The notes under the pieces are model-generated. The model did no database searches and was not told where the DNA came from. It was given only the letters and a program-made list of their open reading frames with translations. A DNA stretch of 64,000 bases from Rhabdophis nuchalis (taxonomy: Eukaryota; Chordata; Lepidosauria; Squamata; Natricidae): positions 177,954,663-178,018,662 of the forward strand of contig CM077647.1 in NCBI GenBank assembly GCA_039707465.1, in the 5' to 3' direction. Made by a program: the position numbers and the translations under genes. Below, one piece after another: positions 46,309 to 57,355 of the stretch; position 1 is the stretch's first letter; the number at the start of each line of letters is the position of its first letter.

Positions 46309-49300
46309 TTTAATTTCTATCCCGCTCTCTCTCCCCAAGGGGACTCGAGGCGGGGCACAGGCAATTAAAAATACAAATAGACCACAAACAAATACAAAAT
46401 ACAAAGTTAAAAATAGATTAAATAAATCCTGCGCTAAAACCCATAACTAAACTAAAAATTACCCCTAAAAAACCCTGACCTAAAAAGAGACTACCCAAGG
46501 CCGGCCAGACGAAAAAAGTGCGTCTTTAATTTTAAGCGGAAGGAGCGGAGGTCCGTGGTTGTCCTGATATCGGGGGGAAGGTCATTCCAGAGGGCTGGGC
46601 CCGCCACAGAGAAGGCCCTTCCCCTGGGCGTCGCCCGCTGACAAAGTCTAGTGGACGGCACCCGGAGAAGTCCCTCTCTGTGGGAGCGAATCGGCCGTGA
46701 GGATGTATGGGGCAGGATCCGATCCCGCAGGTAGCTAGGTCCCGAGCCATGGAGCGCTTTGAAGATGGTAACTAACACCTTGAAGCGCACCCGGAAGACG
46801 ACAGGTAGCCAGTGCAGCTCGCGCAACAGCGGTGTCACATGGGCAAACCTAGAGGTGCCCATAATTGCTCGCGCGGCTGCATTCTGGACCAACTGAAGCC
46901 TCCGGGTACACCTCAAGGGGAGCCCCATGTAGAGAGAGTTGCAATAATCCAGTCGGGATGTCACGAGAGCATGAGTGACTGTGCGAAGGGCGTCCCGATC
47001 CAATAGGGGGCGCAACTGGTGTACCAGGCGAACCTGGTAAAACGCCCTCCTGGCCACGGCTGTCACTTGATCTTCCATGGACAGCCGGGTATCCAGGAGG
47101 ACACCCAAGTTGCGCGCCCCATCCACAGGGGCAAGATGTTCGCCCCCTATGGCCAGCGTTGGAGAGAGCTGGTTGAATCGGGCAGCCGGAAACCACAGCC
47201 ACTCGGTCTTGGTCGGGTTGAGCCTAAGTCCGTTACTTCCCATCCAGATCCGCACGGCTTCCAGGCACTGGCACATCACCGCTACGGCATCGTTGGGGTG
47301 GTTTGGGGTAGATATGTACAGCTGGGTGTCATCAGCGTACAGGTGGTACTCTACCCCAAAACCACGGATGATCTCGCCCAGCGGCTTCATGTATGCGTTA
47401 AACAGGAGAGGCGAGAGGACCGACCCCTGAGGCACCCCGCATGTGAGGGGTCTCGGGGTCGACCTCTGCTCTCCTGCCCGCACAAATTGCGATCGGCCAG
47501 AGAGGTAGGAGGAGAACCACCGTAAAACGGTGCCTCCCACCCCCAACCCCCCCAGCCGATGCAATAGGATACCATGGTCGATGGTATCGAAAGCCGCCGA
47601 GAGGTCTAATAGGACCAGGATGGAGGAACATCCCCCATCTCTGGCCCTCCAGAGATCATCTACCAACGCGACCAATGCCGTCTCGGTGCTATGCCCGGGC
47701 CGAAAGCCGGACTGGCGCGGATCTAGATAGTCAACTTCCTCCAGGTGACGGGGAAACTGTTGTGCCACCACACTCTCAACAACCTTCGCCAAGAAGGGAA
47801 GGTTGGAGACTGGACGGTAGTTGTTCAAAAGAGCTGGGTCCAAAGAGGGCTTCTTGAGGAGGGGCCTCACCATGGCCTCTTTTAGGGAGGCAGGCAAGGA
47901 ACCCTCACTCAAGGATGCGTTGACAACCTCTTGGAGCCAGCCTCGTGTCACCTCCCAGGATGCCAGTACAAGCCAGGAGGGGCACGGATCCAATAAACAT
48001 GTGGTGGCTCGCAGTCGCCCACGTAGCCTGTCCATATCCTCGGAAGTAACGGAGTCAAACTCCTCCCAAACAAGATCTCCCCCGTGGCATCCCACTGGGC
48101 CATGAATGGGGGTTAGCTCACTCTGTATCTGGGCGGTTTTCTCCTGCAGAAAAATCACAAATTCCTCTGCTCTACCCTGTAGCGGGGCTTCCCGCTCCCT
48201 CTGTTGAAGGAGGGAGCGGGTCACCCTAAACAGGGCGGCAGGGCGGTTTTCTGCGGATGCTATGAGAGTGGCACAATGATGACGTTTGGCCACCCTCAGC
48301 GCCACAATGTAAGTCCGTAAATGGGCTCTTACCTGTGTCCGGTCAGATTCAGAGCGGCTAGCCCTCCATCTTCTCTCTAGGCATCTCTTGCGGCGTTTCA
48401 TCACCCGCAGCTCCTCAGTGAACCAAGGAGCCAGGGTGGTTCGCCGCCGCAAGAGAGGCCGCAAGGGCGCGACCCGATCTAAGGCTCCCACGGCCGCACT
48501 ATTCCATGCGGCCGTGAGGTCCTCCATCGGGGCGCGGGTCAGGGATACAGGAAATGGCCCAAGCGCTGTCTGGAACCCATCCGGGTCCATCAAGCGCCTG
48601 GGGCGGTACCAGATTGGTGACTCTGGTTCCGCCTCCCCGCGGAGGGGAGCAGCGGTCGGAAAGTCGAGCCGGAGAAGTGAGTGGTCTGACCATGACAAGG
48701 GTGTGATGACTATATCCCCTGTACCCAGATCACTTTTCCATTGGCCCGAGACGAAGATGAGGTCCGGCGTATGTCCACCCTCGTGGGTGGGGCCCTGAAT
48801 TACTTGGGTCAGGTCCATGGCCGTCATGGAAGCCATGAACTCCCGAGCTACCACGGATGATTCGCCCAACGATGGCAGGTTAAAGTCCCCCATGACTATA
48901 AGTCTGGGGGTCTCCACTGCCACCGTAGCGATCACCTCCAGGAGCTCGGGCAGGGCTGCTGCTACATAGCGGGGAGCCAGGTATACAACCAGCAAGCCCA
49001 ACTGCCTCCCTAGGCCCCACTTCACGCAGAGGGACTCACAGCCGGAAGTCTGAGGCACAATGGTCTCTCTCGGCTCAAGGCCTTCCTTAATAATGACCGC
49101 TACCCCACCACCCCTGCCTAGGGCCCGCGGCTGATGAAATGCGCGGTAGCCTGGTGGGCACATTTCAACGAGGGGATGTCCTCCCTCGTGGCCCAACCAG
49201 GTCTCCGCAATTCCTACCAGGTCCGGCTCCCCCTCTGACACAAGGTCACTAATGAGGGGGGCTTTGTTGACAACGGACCTGGCGTTGCAAAACATCAGCC

Positions 49301-50826
49301 GCAGACCCTGGCTCTGTATTCCCTGGCCACCTAGCCTGCGGGGGTTGTGGCACCCAACCGTTTGTAACCAACGGCTACGTGCCTCCAACCGGGAGGAAGG
49401 AACTTGTCTCCCCTCGGTCCTGCCCCTCCCCACGACCCTCTGGATGGAGAAGCCCTCCACCGGAATGACTTGTGTTTCCCCCCTCTTAACGGAACCATCC
49501 GTCTCCCTCCGTCGTCTGCTGGCTCGGCCCGTTCCCTTCTGGCTAGTCTCAACCTGTCTAAACCCTCCCTCCTCCCTGGTACCCCCTAAAACAGACAACA
49601 GCTTTTTTACTAAAAAACCCCTACACCTGCGCTTTCGCCACTTCTCCTGACTTACTAGTCCCTCATCAAAGTGTGCCCTTGATAACACAGCGGGCCATAC
49701 CTGCGAGAGGGGGGACTCTCGCAGTAACAGTAGGTCTGCTTTAGAGTACATCTAATAAAATGGGTCAAGCTGTTAATCTAGGGCTACAATTGGCTACGAT
49801 GATGTTAAACAGATGTTATAAATACATAATAAAGATGTTAAAATGAATATTAGAATAGATGTTAAATAGATATTAAAAATAGATATTAAATAGATGTTAA
49901 ATAGTATTTAAATAGCTGTTAAATACATTAAATACAATAAATACACTAAAATTCATTGTTCACAGTATGCAAGGGAGAAATATATAGTCCGGCTCAGCAC
50001 TTGTTCACAAAATCGAGGGTGGTAGGAATAGTTCATCTAAGTGGGTAAGTCTGAGGCCTAGGCCTGATCTTCCACTCCAACTCCAACCATGGCCTGGCCA
50101 CCTCACCCAATCCGTCCAGTTCTCCAACAAGCCAGGTTTCAGCCTAGTTGTTCCTCGGCCTCCCAGTCCAAACACTCTTCGGCCTTCTGGTCGTCTGGTC
50201 GCCAGGCCTGGTCGCCAGGCCCAACTCCTCAGCCTCCCGACCCAGCCCGGCCCGGCTCCAGAACGGCACTCCCGGCCCAAACTCCTCACCTCCTGGCCCG
50301 GCGCGGAACGGTGATTTTCGGCCCTCCGAGGCCCCATCTATCTGGGGCGGCGATTTTCGCCCCCCCCCCAAGGCCCCACCTATCAACAGTGGGCGACCTG
50401 GAACCTCCGACGGCTTCCTGTGTTCTTCAGAGCCGTCTCCGCTGCCGCCTCCGCTGCCTCCATCTCCGCTGCTGCCAGCCTGGCCGTCCCAGCTCCAGCC
50501 CATCGTGCCCTCGGCCTCCGGCCTCCTCCAAACTCCGTCCCGGCGTTTCCGGCCTCTGCTCTACTCCCTCCGGCCTCCTCCCACTCCGTCCGGCGTTTGT
50601 GGGCGTTTCTGGGGCCTCCGCCCGGCGTCGTCCCTCCGGAGCCGCCTATCCACCCCGAGAGACCCTCCTGGTCTCAAAAGATAGCCGGGGTGGTCCACTC
50701 CCTAAGCCCGGCCCTTACAGCTGTCCAACAGGCCGGGCAGCATTCTTCCAGCCAATTTTTGAGCCCTGCGACCCTCAGAGCTCTCGATGGCAGACCGCCA
50801 TCTTCGCACATGCGCACTTAGCTTAA
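46229..50826 (-). mobile_element. Nearly full-length L2-like LINE
   Basis: Minus-strand order: a CpG-rich leader with short imperfect repeats (50826-50040), an AT-rich stretch with repeated GATGTTAAATA-like units (49960-49790), the 1086-codon ORF, a 3' UTR with the family's GGGGAGAGAGAGCGGGATAG motif, and a (TAA)n tail (46306-46229). The 3' end sits against a short plus-strand L2 3' fragment (46060-46228). The exact 5' end and any target duplication are not clear. Most other L2 copies here are 5'-truncated and broken, so this copy looks the youngest. Confidence 0.75.
46491..49751 (-). CDS. L2-like LINE ORF2: endonuclease + reverse transcriptase, apparently intact
   Basis: This ORF of 1086 codons encodes a non-LTR retrotransposon polyprotein. 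The start is the first ATG after an in-frame TAG that directly precedes it. An APE-type endonuclease spans about residues 150-365: N156 in FCNAR, E183 in ETWL, GDFN at 288-291, SDH at 355-357. Reverse transcriptase spans about 600-870: NNYRPVSNLPFL near 643, LDLSAAFDTIDH around 715-726 with catalytic D722, [13 protein letters not shown] near 772, YADD at 805-808. A C-terminal domain with LDYCNSLYMGLPL and [16 protein letters not shown] follows. All expected catalytic residues are present and there is no stop or frameshift. The AFDTIDH and YADDTQLY blocks resemble the L2/CR1 group, nearer L2. Function is cis-acting reverse transcription; it has no role for the host gene. Confidence 0.9.
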   Translation of the reverse strand: MYSKADLLLLRESPLSQVWPAVLSRAHFDEGLVSQEKWRKRRCRGFLVKKLLSVLGGTREEGGFRQVETSQKGTGRASRRRRETDGSVKRGETQVIPVEGFSIQRVVGRGRTEGRQVPSSRLEARSRWLQTVGCHNPRRLGGQGIQSQGLRLMFCNARSVVNKAPLISDLVSEGEPDLVGIAETWLGHEGGHPLVEMCPPGYRAFHQPRALGRGGGVAVIIKEGLEPRETIVPQTSGCESLCVKWGLGRQLGLLVVYLAPRYVAAALPELLEVIATVAVETPRLIVMGDFNLPSLGESSVVAREFMASMTAMDLTQVIQGPTHEGGHTPDLIFVSGQWKSDLGTGDIVITPLSWSDHSLLRLDFPTAAPLRGEAEPESPIWYRPRRLMDPDGFQTALGPFPVSLTRAPMEDLTAAWNSAAVGALDRVAPLRPLLRRRTTLAPWFTEELRVMKRRKRCLERRWRASRSESDRTQVRAHLRTYIVALRVAKRHHCATLIASAENRPAALFRVTRSLLQQREREAPLQGRAEEFVIFLQEKTAQIQSELTPIHGPVGCHGGDLVWEEFDSVTSEDMDRLRGRLRATTCLLDPCPSWLVLASWEVTRGWLQEVVNASLSEGSLPASLKEAMVRPLLKKPSLDPALLNNYRPVSNLPFLAKVVESVVAQQFPRHLEEVDYLDPRQSGFRPGHSTETALVALVDDLWRARDGGCSSILVLLDLSAAFDTIDHGILLHRLGGLGVGGTVLRWFSSYLSGRSQFVRAGEQRSTPRPLTCGVPQGSVLSPLLFNAYMKPLGEIIRGFGVEYHLYADDTQLYISTPNHPNDAVAVMCQCLEAVRIWMGSNGLRLNPTKTEWLWFPAARFNQLSPTLAIGGEHLAPVDGARNLGVLLDTRLSMEDQVTAVARRAFYQVRLVHQLRPLLDRDALRTVTHALVTSRLDYCNSLYMGLPLRCTRRLQLVQNAAARAIMGTSRFAHVTPLLRELHWLPVVFRVRFKVLVTIFKALHGSGPSYLRDRILPHTSSRPIRSHREGLLRVPSTRLCQRATPRGRAFSVAGPALWNDLPPDIRTTTDLRSFRLKLKTHFFRLAGLG

Positions 50827-50837
50827 TTATTTACAAA

Positions 50838-51290
50838 GTAGTAAATAATTTGTTTTTAAATTGCCTGTGCACCGCCCCGAGTCCCTTTCTGGGAAAGGGT
50901 GCGGTATATAAATTTAATAAACTCAAACTCAACCCAGAACAGCTGCTGACTTGTCTTCTGCACTTCGCCTGTATCAGGTCTGCAAGAAAGAAAACCACTC
51001 AACTCCATTTGAAAGAATTAAGAGTACTTTGACTGGTTATTTATTATTTATTTATTTATCGGATTTATATAACCGCACCCTCTCCCCGAAGGGATCCGGG
51101 GTGGTGCACAGGAAGTTAAAACACACAGTATCACAATATAAATAATTAAAACCAGATTAAATAAGTTATCCCTGTGCTAAAATGTAAAAGGTTAAAACAT
51201 AATCCCATTTAAAACCCAATTAAAACAATTTATTGTACAGACTGTAGGCTAGGTAAATAACTTAGGCCAAGCCGGCCTGTTGGATCCTTC
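50838..51290. mobile_element. Two L2-like 3' fragments, opposite orientation
   Basis: 50838-50935 (plus): GCCTGTGCACCGCCCCGAGT and GTGCGGTATATAAATTT. 51036-51290 (minus): a (TTTA)n tail, CCGCACCCTCTCCCCGAAGG, GGTGGTGCACAGGAAG and the last codons near GGCCAAGCCGGCCTGTTGGA. Confidence 0.75.
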
Positions 51291-51880
51291 TTCTCATCCT
51301 CCTTACACCCCAGTGAATGAGGGGGAGTACTTGTCTGAATTGTTTCTGAATATTTGATGACAGATTCTAACCCTCAAAAATATCTTTCGATTCTCTTACC
51401 CACAGTAACAGGTTTGGTTTAAACCTGTCAAAATCCCTTTTCCATTGAGATTTTTCTTATTTCTCCTTTGCAAATAGTAGTCATTTCTGGATCAAATGAC
51501 TCCATCAGCTGCCAGTTGTTGTCAGAAGTGCAAGCTAGGCCGGAATAGGAAACCAAAGCCATGTAGAGCAAATATTGGGTTTATTAGAAAGACGTAGCAA
51601 TAGAGTCTTTCAGATCACAATGTACTTGCCCTGCCCTCTATTTATCTTTGAGACAGTGAGGGAGGGTTTGCTCTGAGATGTCTTCTCAGGTGACACTTCC
51701 GACCCAGACTTGCATTTCATTTTTCTGACTCTATTCCTGGTATTGGCTGTTCCTCCTGTCCCTCAAGATCACTTCCTTGGCCCTCTGCATTTGGATCAGT
51801 AGTAGTGGTGGCGGGAAGCTCCACCCAACTGCCCAGATGCATCTGTGCATGCACAGAATTGCCGCATGTCCCTGAACCAG
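51291..51880. other. Sequence without recognised features
   Basis: About 590 bp with mixed composition. I see no convincing ORF, TIR or LINE tail. Confidence 0.4.
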
Positions 51881-52281
51881 TTGTAAAAAATTATAAATTA
51901 TAAATAATTAAAACCGAATTAAATAAATTATCCCTGTGCTAAAAATTTAAAAGTATTAAAACATTAACCCCCATCTAAAACCCAATTAAAACAATTTAAG
52001 GTACAGACTGTAGGCTAGGTAAATAACTTAGGCCAAGCCGGCCTGATGAAACAGGAGTGTCTTTAATTTCTGGCGGAAGGTGCGGAGGTCCGTGGTTGTT
52101 CTGAGGTCGGGGGGTAGGTCATTCCAGAGGGTTGGGCCCACCACAGAGAAGTCCCTTCCCCTGGGCGTCGCCCGCTGGCATTGCCTAGTGGACGGCACCC
52201 GGAGAAGTCCCTCTCTGTGGGAGCGGATCGGCCGCAGGGATGTATCCCTGGGTCCTCTGTGGAGAAGGGCGGGATATAAAT

Positions 52282-52312
<31 letters not shown>

Positions 52313-52545
52313 TGAGGTAGGATGCGGTCTCGCAGGTAGCTAGGTCCCGTGCCATGGAGCGCTTTAAAGATGGTGATCAACACCTTGAAGCGCACCCGAA
52401 AGACCACAGGTAACCAGTGCAGCTCGCGCAGGAGCGGTGTTACATGGGAATACCTGGACGTTCCCAAGATCGCCCGCGCGGCCGCATTCTGGACCAGCTG
52501 TAGTCTTCGGGTGCACCCAAGGGGAGCCCCATGTAGAGATCTTTT
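51881..52545 (-). mobile_element. L2-like LINE 3' fragment with a nested L2 tail in the opposite direction
   Basis: Minus-strand C-terminal codons ([20 protein letters not shown]) and 3' UTR. At 52243-52313 a plus-strand CCTGGGTCCTCTGTGGAGAA, GGGCGGGATATAAATTT and (AAAT)n tail is inserted. Confidence 0.75.
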
Positions 52546-52664
52546 TCATAACCCCATGGTTATGAAAAGATAGCAGCGAGGTAAAGCAAGGTCTGAGACC
52601 CAAGCACGCGAAATCATACATATCCATGTGTCCAGCCCCTTCCCCCCCCCATAAACCCCACCCC

Positions 52665-53020
52665 ATTGTCCAATGGCAATCCCCTTAGGTGTCATGTGGG
52701 TGGCATCTCCAAGAGCATCATCAGGATGGCATGCAAGACCGTTGGCTTTGACCACCGCATGGCCCCAGCCAGTGGTATGCAAAGTACATGGTGAGAACAT
52801 ACTCCCTTCTTCAAACATCATCCTGCACTATACAATCCCATTCCCAATTACCAGCGCCCCTCCCTCCCCGTTTCAATGGCAGCCGAAGCAAGCTGATGAT
52901 CAGCTGGGCTGTAGAAGCTGCTTTTTTAGGCCCGATGAGACTGATTCATGCGCCCCCGGTCCACAACCAGCGAATTAATGTGCTAAAGGTGACCAGGCTA
53001 AGGACGCTAGCCAGATGAGG
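52665..53020. repeat. Unassigned repeat, copy 1
   Basis: Blocks GGTGTCATGTGGGTGGCATC, ATGGTGAGAACATACTCCCT and CCCGTTTCAATGGCAGCC reappear, diverged, at 53515-53765. Family unknown. Confidence 0.5.
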
Positions 53021-53253
53021 TAGGCTGTCAGGCATGCCTCCTTCAGTATCCAAGAAAGCTCAACTCCATTGGAATCGAGATAAGGTACTTTTACTAGATA
53101 TGAAATCGAATTCATATCAGCAGCAAAATTCATATCAGCAGCAAAAAGGAAAGCAAGATCTGAGCCAAAAAGGTGCGAACATGTACACATCAAATGTTTC
53201 CCAGCACCCTCCCCCCAATTCCGCAAAACCAATGTCCAATCTGCATCTCCCTA

Positions 53254-53765
53254 AGACAGTGATGGCTAACCTTTTTTGGCTCGCGTGCCAAAATCGGGGG
53301 GAGCGCAGGGGGGATGTGTGCAGGTGTGCCACACCGATAATGCTATGTGCGTGACCCTCTGCTTTTGGCATGCTTTTTTCTCCCTCCCCAGGCTCCAGAG
53401 GTTTTCTAGGAGCTTGGGGAGGATGAAAACAGCCTTCCCCCATCTCCAGAGGGCGAAAAACGGCCTCAAAAGAAGGCCTAAGTCACCTGGCCAGCGCATA
53501 CACACGCCCTGGCCCTAAGGTGTCACGTGGAGTGCATCTTCAAAAAGCCTTATCGGGTTGGTATGCGAGACGGTTGGCCTTGAGCAAGTCCAAACACAGG
53601 CCACCAGCATCCGCAGGAGATGGTGAGAACAAAACTCCCTTCTTATAACTTCTCCAGCAGCAGTAATTTCCCCTCCCAAATACCATGCCCCCACCCTCCC
53701 CGTTTTCTATGGCAGCCAAGAGCAAGCAGAAGCTGACATGGGCAGAGTCCCCCACCCCTGCTATT
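53254..53765. repeat. Partial hAT-like copy plus unassigned repeat copy 2
   Basis: 53254-53350 starts CAGTGATGGCTAACCTTTTT as in the 54.5-kb element but lacks the other end. 53515-53765 repeats the 52.7-kb unit (GGTGTCACGTGGAGTGCATC; GATGGTGAGAACAAAACTCC). Confidence 0.5.
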
Positions 53766-54494
53766 TTCGTCCCTAAAAACTAAGGTGCGTCTTATACTCT
53801 GAAAAATACGGTAATTTGTCATAGATTGCTTCTTTTTTCTCTACTATTTCAGAGAAAACTGTTCACAGGGGTATCTGTCTCCCACCCGTCCCTATTTCAA
53901 AATCCCTCAGGCAGCGGAGACTGAGTGTATTTTTGTTTCTCTGCTGGGTTAAGATAGAACTATAATTGGTAAGCATTTTGCAAGGGTGACTTGCTTCTGA
54001 AGGAGATGGAGAAGAAATAAGAAAGTCCTAGAAAATGTTTGGATGGAAGGGTGAGGGGAAGAATAGAACGAGAGAGAAAAACTGTGCTCTCTCTCAGCAG
54101 CAAAGAAAGCCGACAAGCCAACACTTTCGTATCTTTTTAAAAGTTAGTTTGCAAGTTGAATTTTACAATACCGGTGGCAAATTGTAGGCCACAATATTAC
54201 CACCAAACCTTTATTTTTAAGTATGAAATGTTTACTTAAAAAAGGGAAGAGGCATTTTATAAACATGTTTGAGAGAGAGAGGAAAGAGAAAGGAAGAGAA
54301 AGAGAAAAAAGAGACCAAGAAAGGAAGAGAAACAAAGGAAGAGGGAAGAAAAGAGGGGAAATTGGTTCCTTGTCCATAACATCTTTGAAATGCAGAAAAT
54401 GCTAATTACAGGTCATCCACAACTTACTACGCCCATTGCTTAGTGACAGTTCAAAGTTATGACAGACTTGCTCAGAGCTACTTACGATCTAGAT

Positions 54495-54974
54495 CAGTGA
54501 TGGCGAACCTATGGCACACGTGCCACAGGTGGCACGCGGAGCCATTTGGCAGACCCCGCGAGGCGTTGCCGTGTCAGGTGGTCAGCACGCATGAGCATGC
54601 TGGCCAGCTGATTCAGCCATTTTTAAAGCCATTTTTCACCCTCCCCAGGCTTTATAGGAGCCTGGGGAGGGCAAAAACAGCCCCCCGCCCTTCGGAGGCT
54701 TCACGAGCTTCTGTGAAGCCTTTGGAGGACAAACAACGACGCTACGAGCAAACCGGAAGCCCCTCCAGGGGATGGAGGGCTGTTTTTGCCCTATAAAGCC
54801 TCTGGAGACTGGGGCGGGTGAAAAAAGCATGTAAAAATATGGGGGAGCGTCTGTCATGCGCCCATGCGAACTGAGGGTGCACGCATTGCGTTATGGGTGC
54901 GGCACGGCGGCGCACGACCCCCGCTGCGCTCCCCCCCTTATGGCACGCGAGCCTAAAAAGGTTCGCCATCGCTG
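54495..54974. mobile_element. Non-autonomous hAT element, 480 bp, perfect 8-bp duplication
   Basis: TIRs are CAGTGATGGCGAACCT and AGGTTCGCCATCGCTG. ATCTAGAT at 54487-54494 and 54975-54982 is exact. The interior has repeated GGCACGCG and CCTGGGGAGGG blocks. Confidence 0.92.
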
Positions 54975-54989
54975 ATCTAGATTCAAAGT

Positions 54990-55376
54990 TCTGGTAAGAC
55001 ACCAGAGAGAGAGAGAGAGAAAGAATAGGAAGTGAGAGAAAGGAAAAGAAAGAGAAGGGAGAGAGAGTGAGAAAGAGAGAAAAGGGAGAAAGAAAGAAAG
55101 AAAAGGAAGGGAGAGAGAGCAAAAGAGAGAAGGAAGGAAGAGAGTGAGAAAGAAAGAAAAAAGAAAGAAGAGACGGAAAGAAAGAAAAGGGGGAGAGAGA
55201 AAGAAAGAGGGAGAGAAAGAAAGAAAAATAGGAGAAAAAGAAAGATAGAAAGAGAAGGGAGGGAGAGATTGGGAGAGATACAAAGAGAAAGGAAGGAAGG
55301 AAGGAAGGAAGGAAGGAAGGAAGGAAGGAAGGAAGGAAGGAAGGAAGGAAGGAAGGAAGGAAGGAAGGAAGGAAAC
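54990..55376. repeat. GA-rich tract ending in (GGAA)n
   Basis: Irregular GAGA/AAAGA sequence, then about 85 bp of pure GGAA (55291-55375). The long minus-strand Phe/Ser/Leu ORF is an artefact of composition. Confidence 0.93.
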
Positions 55377-55749
55377 TGCTTTATAAGTGAAAAAACCCCA
55401 ATATCCTGCAATAACACTTCAGACTCAGTAACTTTATTCAAACCTGTAGTTACTTTTACAAAACTTTGGAATCTAAGTAGAAACTGCCAAGCTTGATCAT
55501 CTGGGAATGCAGCATTTCTCAAATCTTGGCAACCTTTAGAATGTGTGGATTTCAATTCTCAAGAATCTCCCAGCCTTTAAATCCCAGCAATTCTGAGAGT
55601 TGGAAATCCACCTATCCTTAAAAAGCTGTTAACATTGAGGAAAAACCAGGAATGCAACACTGCCCTAATGGACTTTGCCATCCCGGGGGCCAAAAAACAA
55701 CAACAACCCTTTTCTAAGAATTCTCCTAGGTGTACATACTATATGTGTA

Positions 55750-55985
55750 ACCTGTAGAATCATAACTGACATAATTCCACCCATTCAGTTCCGGTGAAGT
55801 GCACAGGCGCAAAGACAAAGGATGACCTTGGCTTTCTAGAAAGGATTTTGTTATGGCTACATAGCCTCTAACTCCGTACAATCGCCCCTCCCATTTTCCC
55901 ACAATAGAAAATGAATAGTAGAATAGAAAGGGTAGCAGGCCTAAGATCCACAACAAAAGATGGCTGCAGGCCTGACACATAATAA
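55750..55985 (-). mobile_element. LTR-like repeat, family B, partial
   Basis: GACAAAGGATGACCTTGGCT and TTTCTAGAAAGGATTTTGTT; it ends GCAGGCCTGACACA. The 3' part is missing. Confidence 0.45.
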
Positions 55986-56029
55986 ACCTACTGATTTCAC
56001 CAACTCAAAACAGGAGCAAAATTACCCTC

Positions 56030-57000
56030 TGTATACAATACAATACAATACAATACAATAGCAGAGTTGGAAGGGACCTTGTAGGTCTTCTAGTCCAACC
56101 CCCTGCGTGGGCAGGAACCTTATACCATTTCAGACAAATGGCTATCTAACATCTTCTTAAAGACTTCCAGGATTGGGGCATTCACAACTTCTGGAGGCAA
56201 GCTGTTCCAGAGGTTAATTGTTCTAACTGTCAGGAAATTTCTCCTTAGTTCTAAGTTGCTTCTCTCCTTGATTAGTTTCCACCCTTTGCTTCTTGTCCTG
56301 CCCCCAGGTGCCTTGGATAATAGTTTGACTCCCTCTTCTTTGTGGCACCCTCTGAGATATCGGAACACTGCTATCATGTCTCGCCTGGTCCTTCTCTTCA
56401 TCAAACTAGACATACCCAGTTCCTGCAGCCGTTCTTCATATGTCTTAGTCTCCAGTCCCCTAATCATCTTGGTTGCTCTTCTCTGCACTCTTTCCAGAGT
56501 CTCCACGTCTTTTCTACATCGTGGCGACCAAAACTGTATGCAGTATTCCAAGTGTGGCCTTACCAAGGCACTATACAGTGGCATTAACACTTCACGTGAT
56601 CTAGATTCTATCCCCGTTTATGCAGCCTAGAGCTGTGTTGGCTTTTTTGGCAGCTGCTGCACACAGTTGGCTCATATTTAAATGGTTGTCCACTAGGATT
56701 CCAAGATCCCTCTCACAATTGCTACTATTGAGCAAGGTACCACCTATCCTGTACTTGTGCATTTTGTTTTTCTTGCCTAAATGTAGAACCTGACTCCTTT
56801 CGCCATTGAATTTCATTTTATTAGATAGTGCCCAATGTTCAAGTTTGTCCACATCCTTCTGTATCTTCAGCCTATCTTCTGGAGTGTTGGCTATTCCTGC
56901 CATCTTGGTGTCATCTGCAAATTTGATGAGTTCCCCATTTATTCCCTCGTCCAAGTCATTGATGAAGACGTTGCTAAGACTGTTGTTCAAGGACATTTGC
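56030..57000 (-). pseudogene. CR1 LINE reverse transcriptase pseudogene (minus)
   Basis: Minus strand: [20 protein letters not shown], the [20 protein letters not shown] block, and (after a frame change near 56600) [20 protein letters not shown] to LDSHLSEMV, then the tail with (ATTGT)n at 56036-56060. The RT palm upstream of FADD is missing. Confidence 0.88.
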
Positions 57001-57355
57001 CTCATGTTTGCCACCATTCTTGACCCTGGCGTTCAGTGAATCCCCGTCCGTTGTTAGGTCGATATACGGTGGTTCCGCGGAGCTGAAATCAATGATTTGG
57101 ATGAGGGGATAAATGGGGAACTCATCAAATTTGCAATCATACCACCAGGACGATTTCACAAAAATCCTGGCCTAAATTTATTCTACCCACTCGCTGACCC
57201 TCTCAGAAACAGCTAGTTTTTCTAGCAACTCAGCACCAGAAATCTAATTTGTACCTTTTCTTTCTTGTTTCCCCTTCTTTATCACAGTTTTCCCTTCCTT
57301 TTTTCTCCTACTTTTTGCTTCTTTTTGGGGGGGGGGGGGTATGTTATATCAGAGG

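Noticed and set aside
50089..50826. 245-codon proline/serine-rich plus-strand ORF
   Set aside because: Antisense to the GC-rich leader of the L2-like LINE; GC-rich DNA has few stops and no domain is visible.
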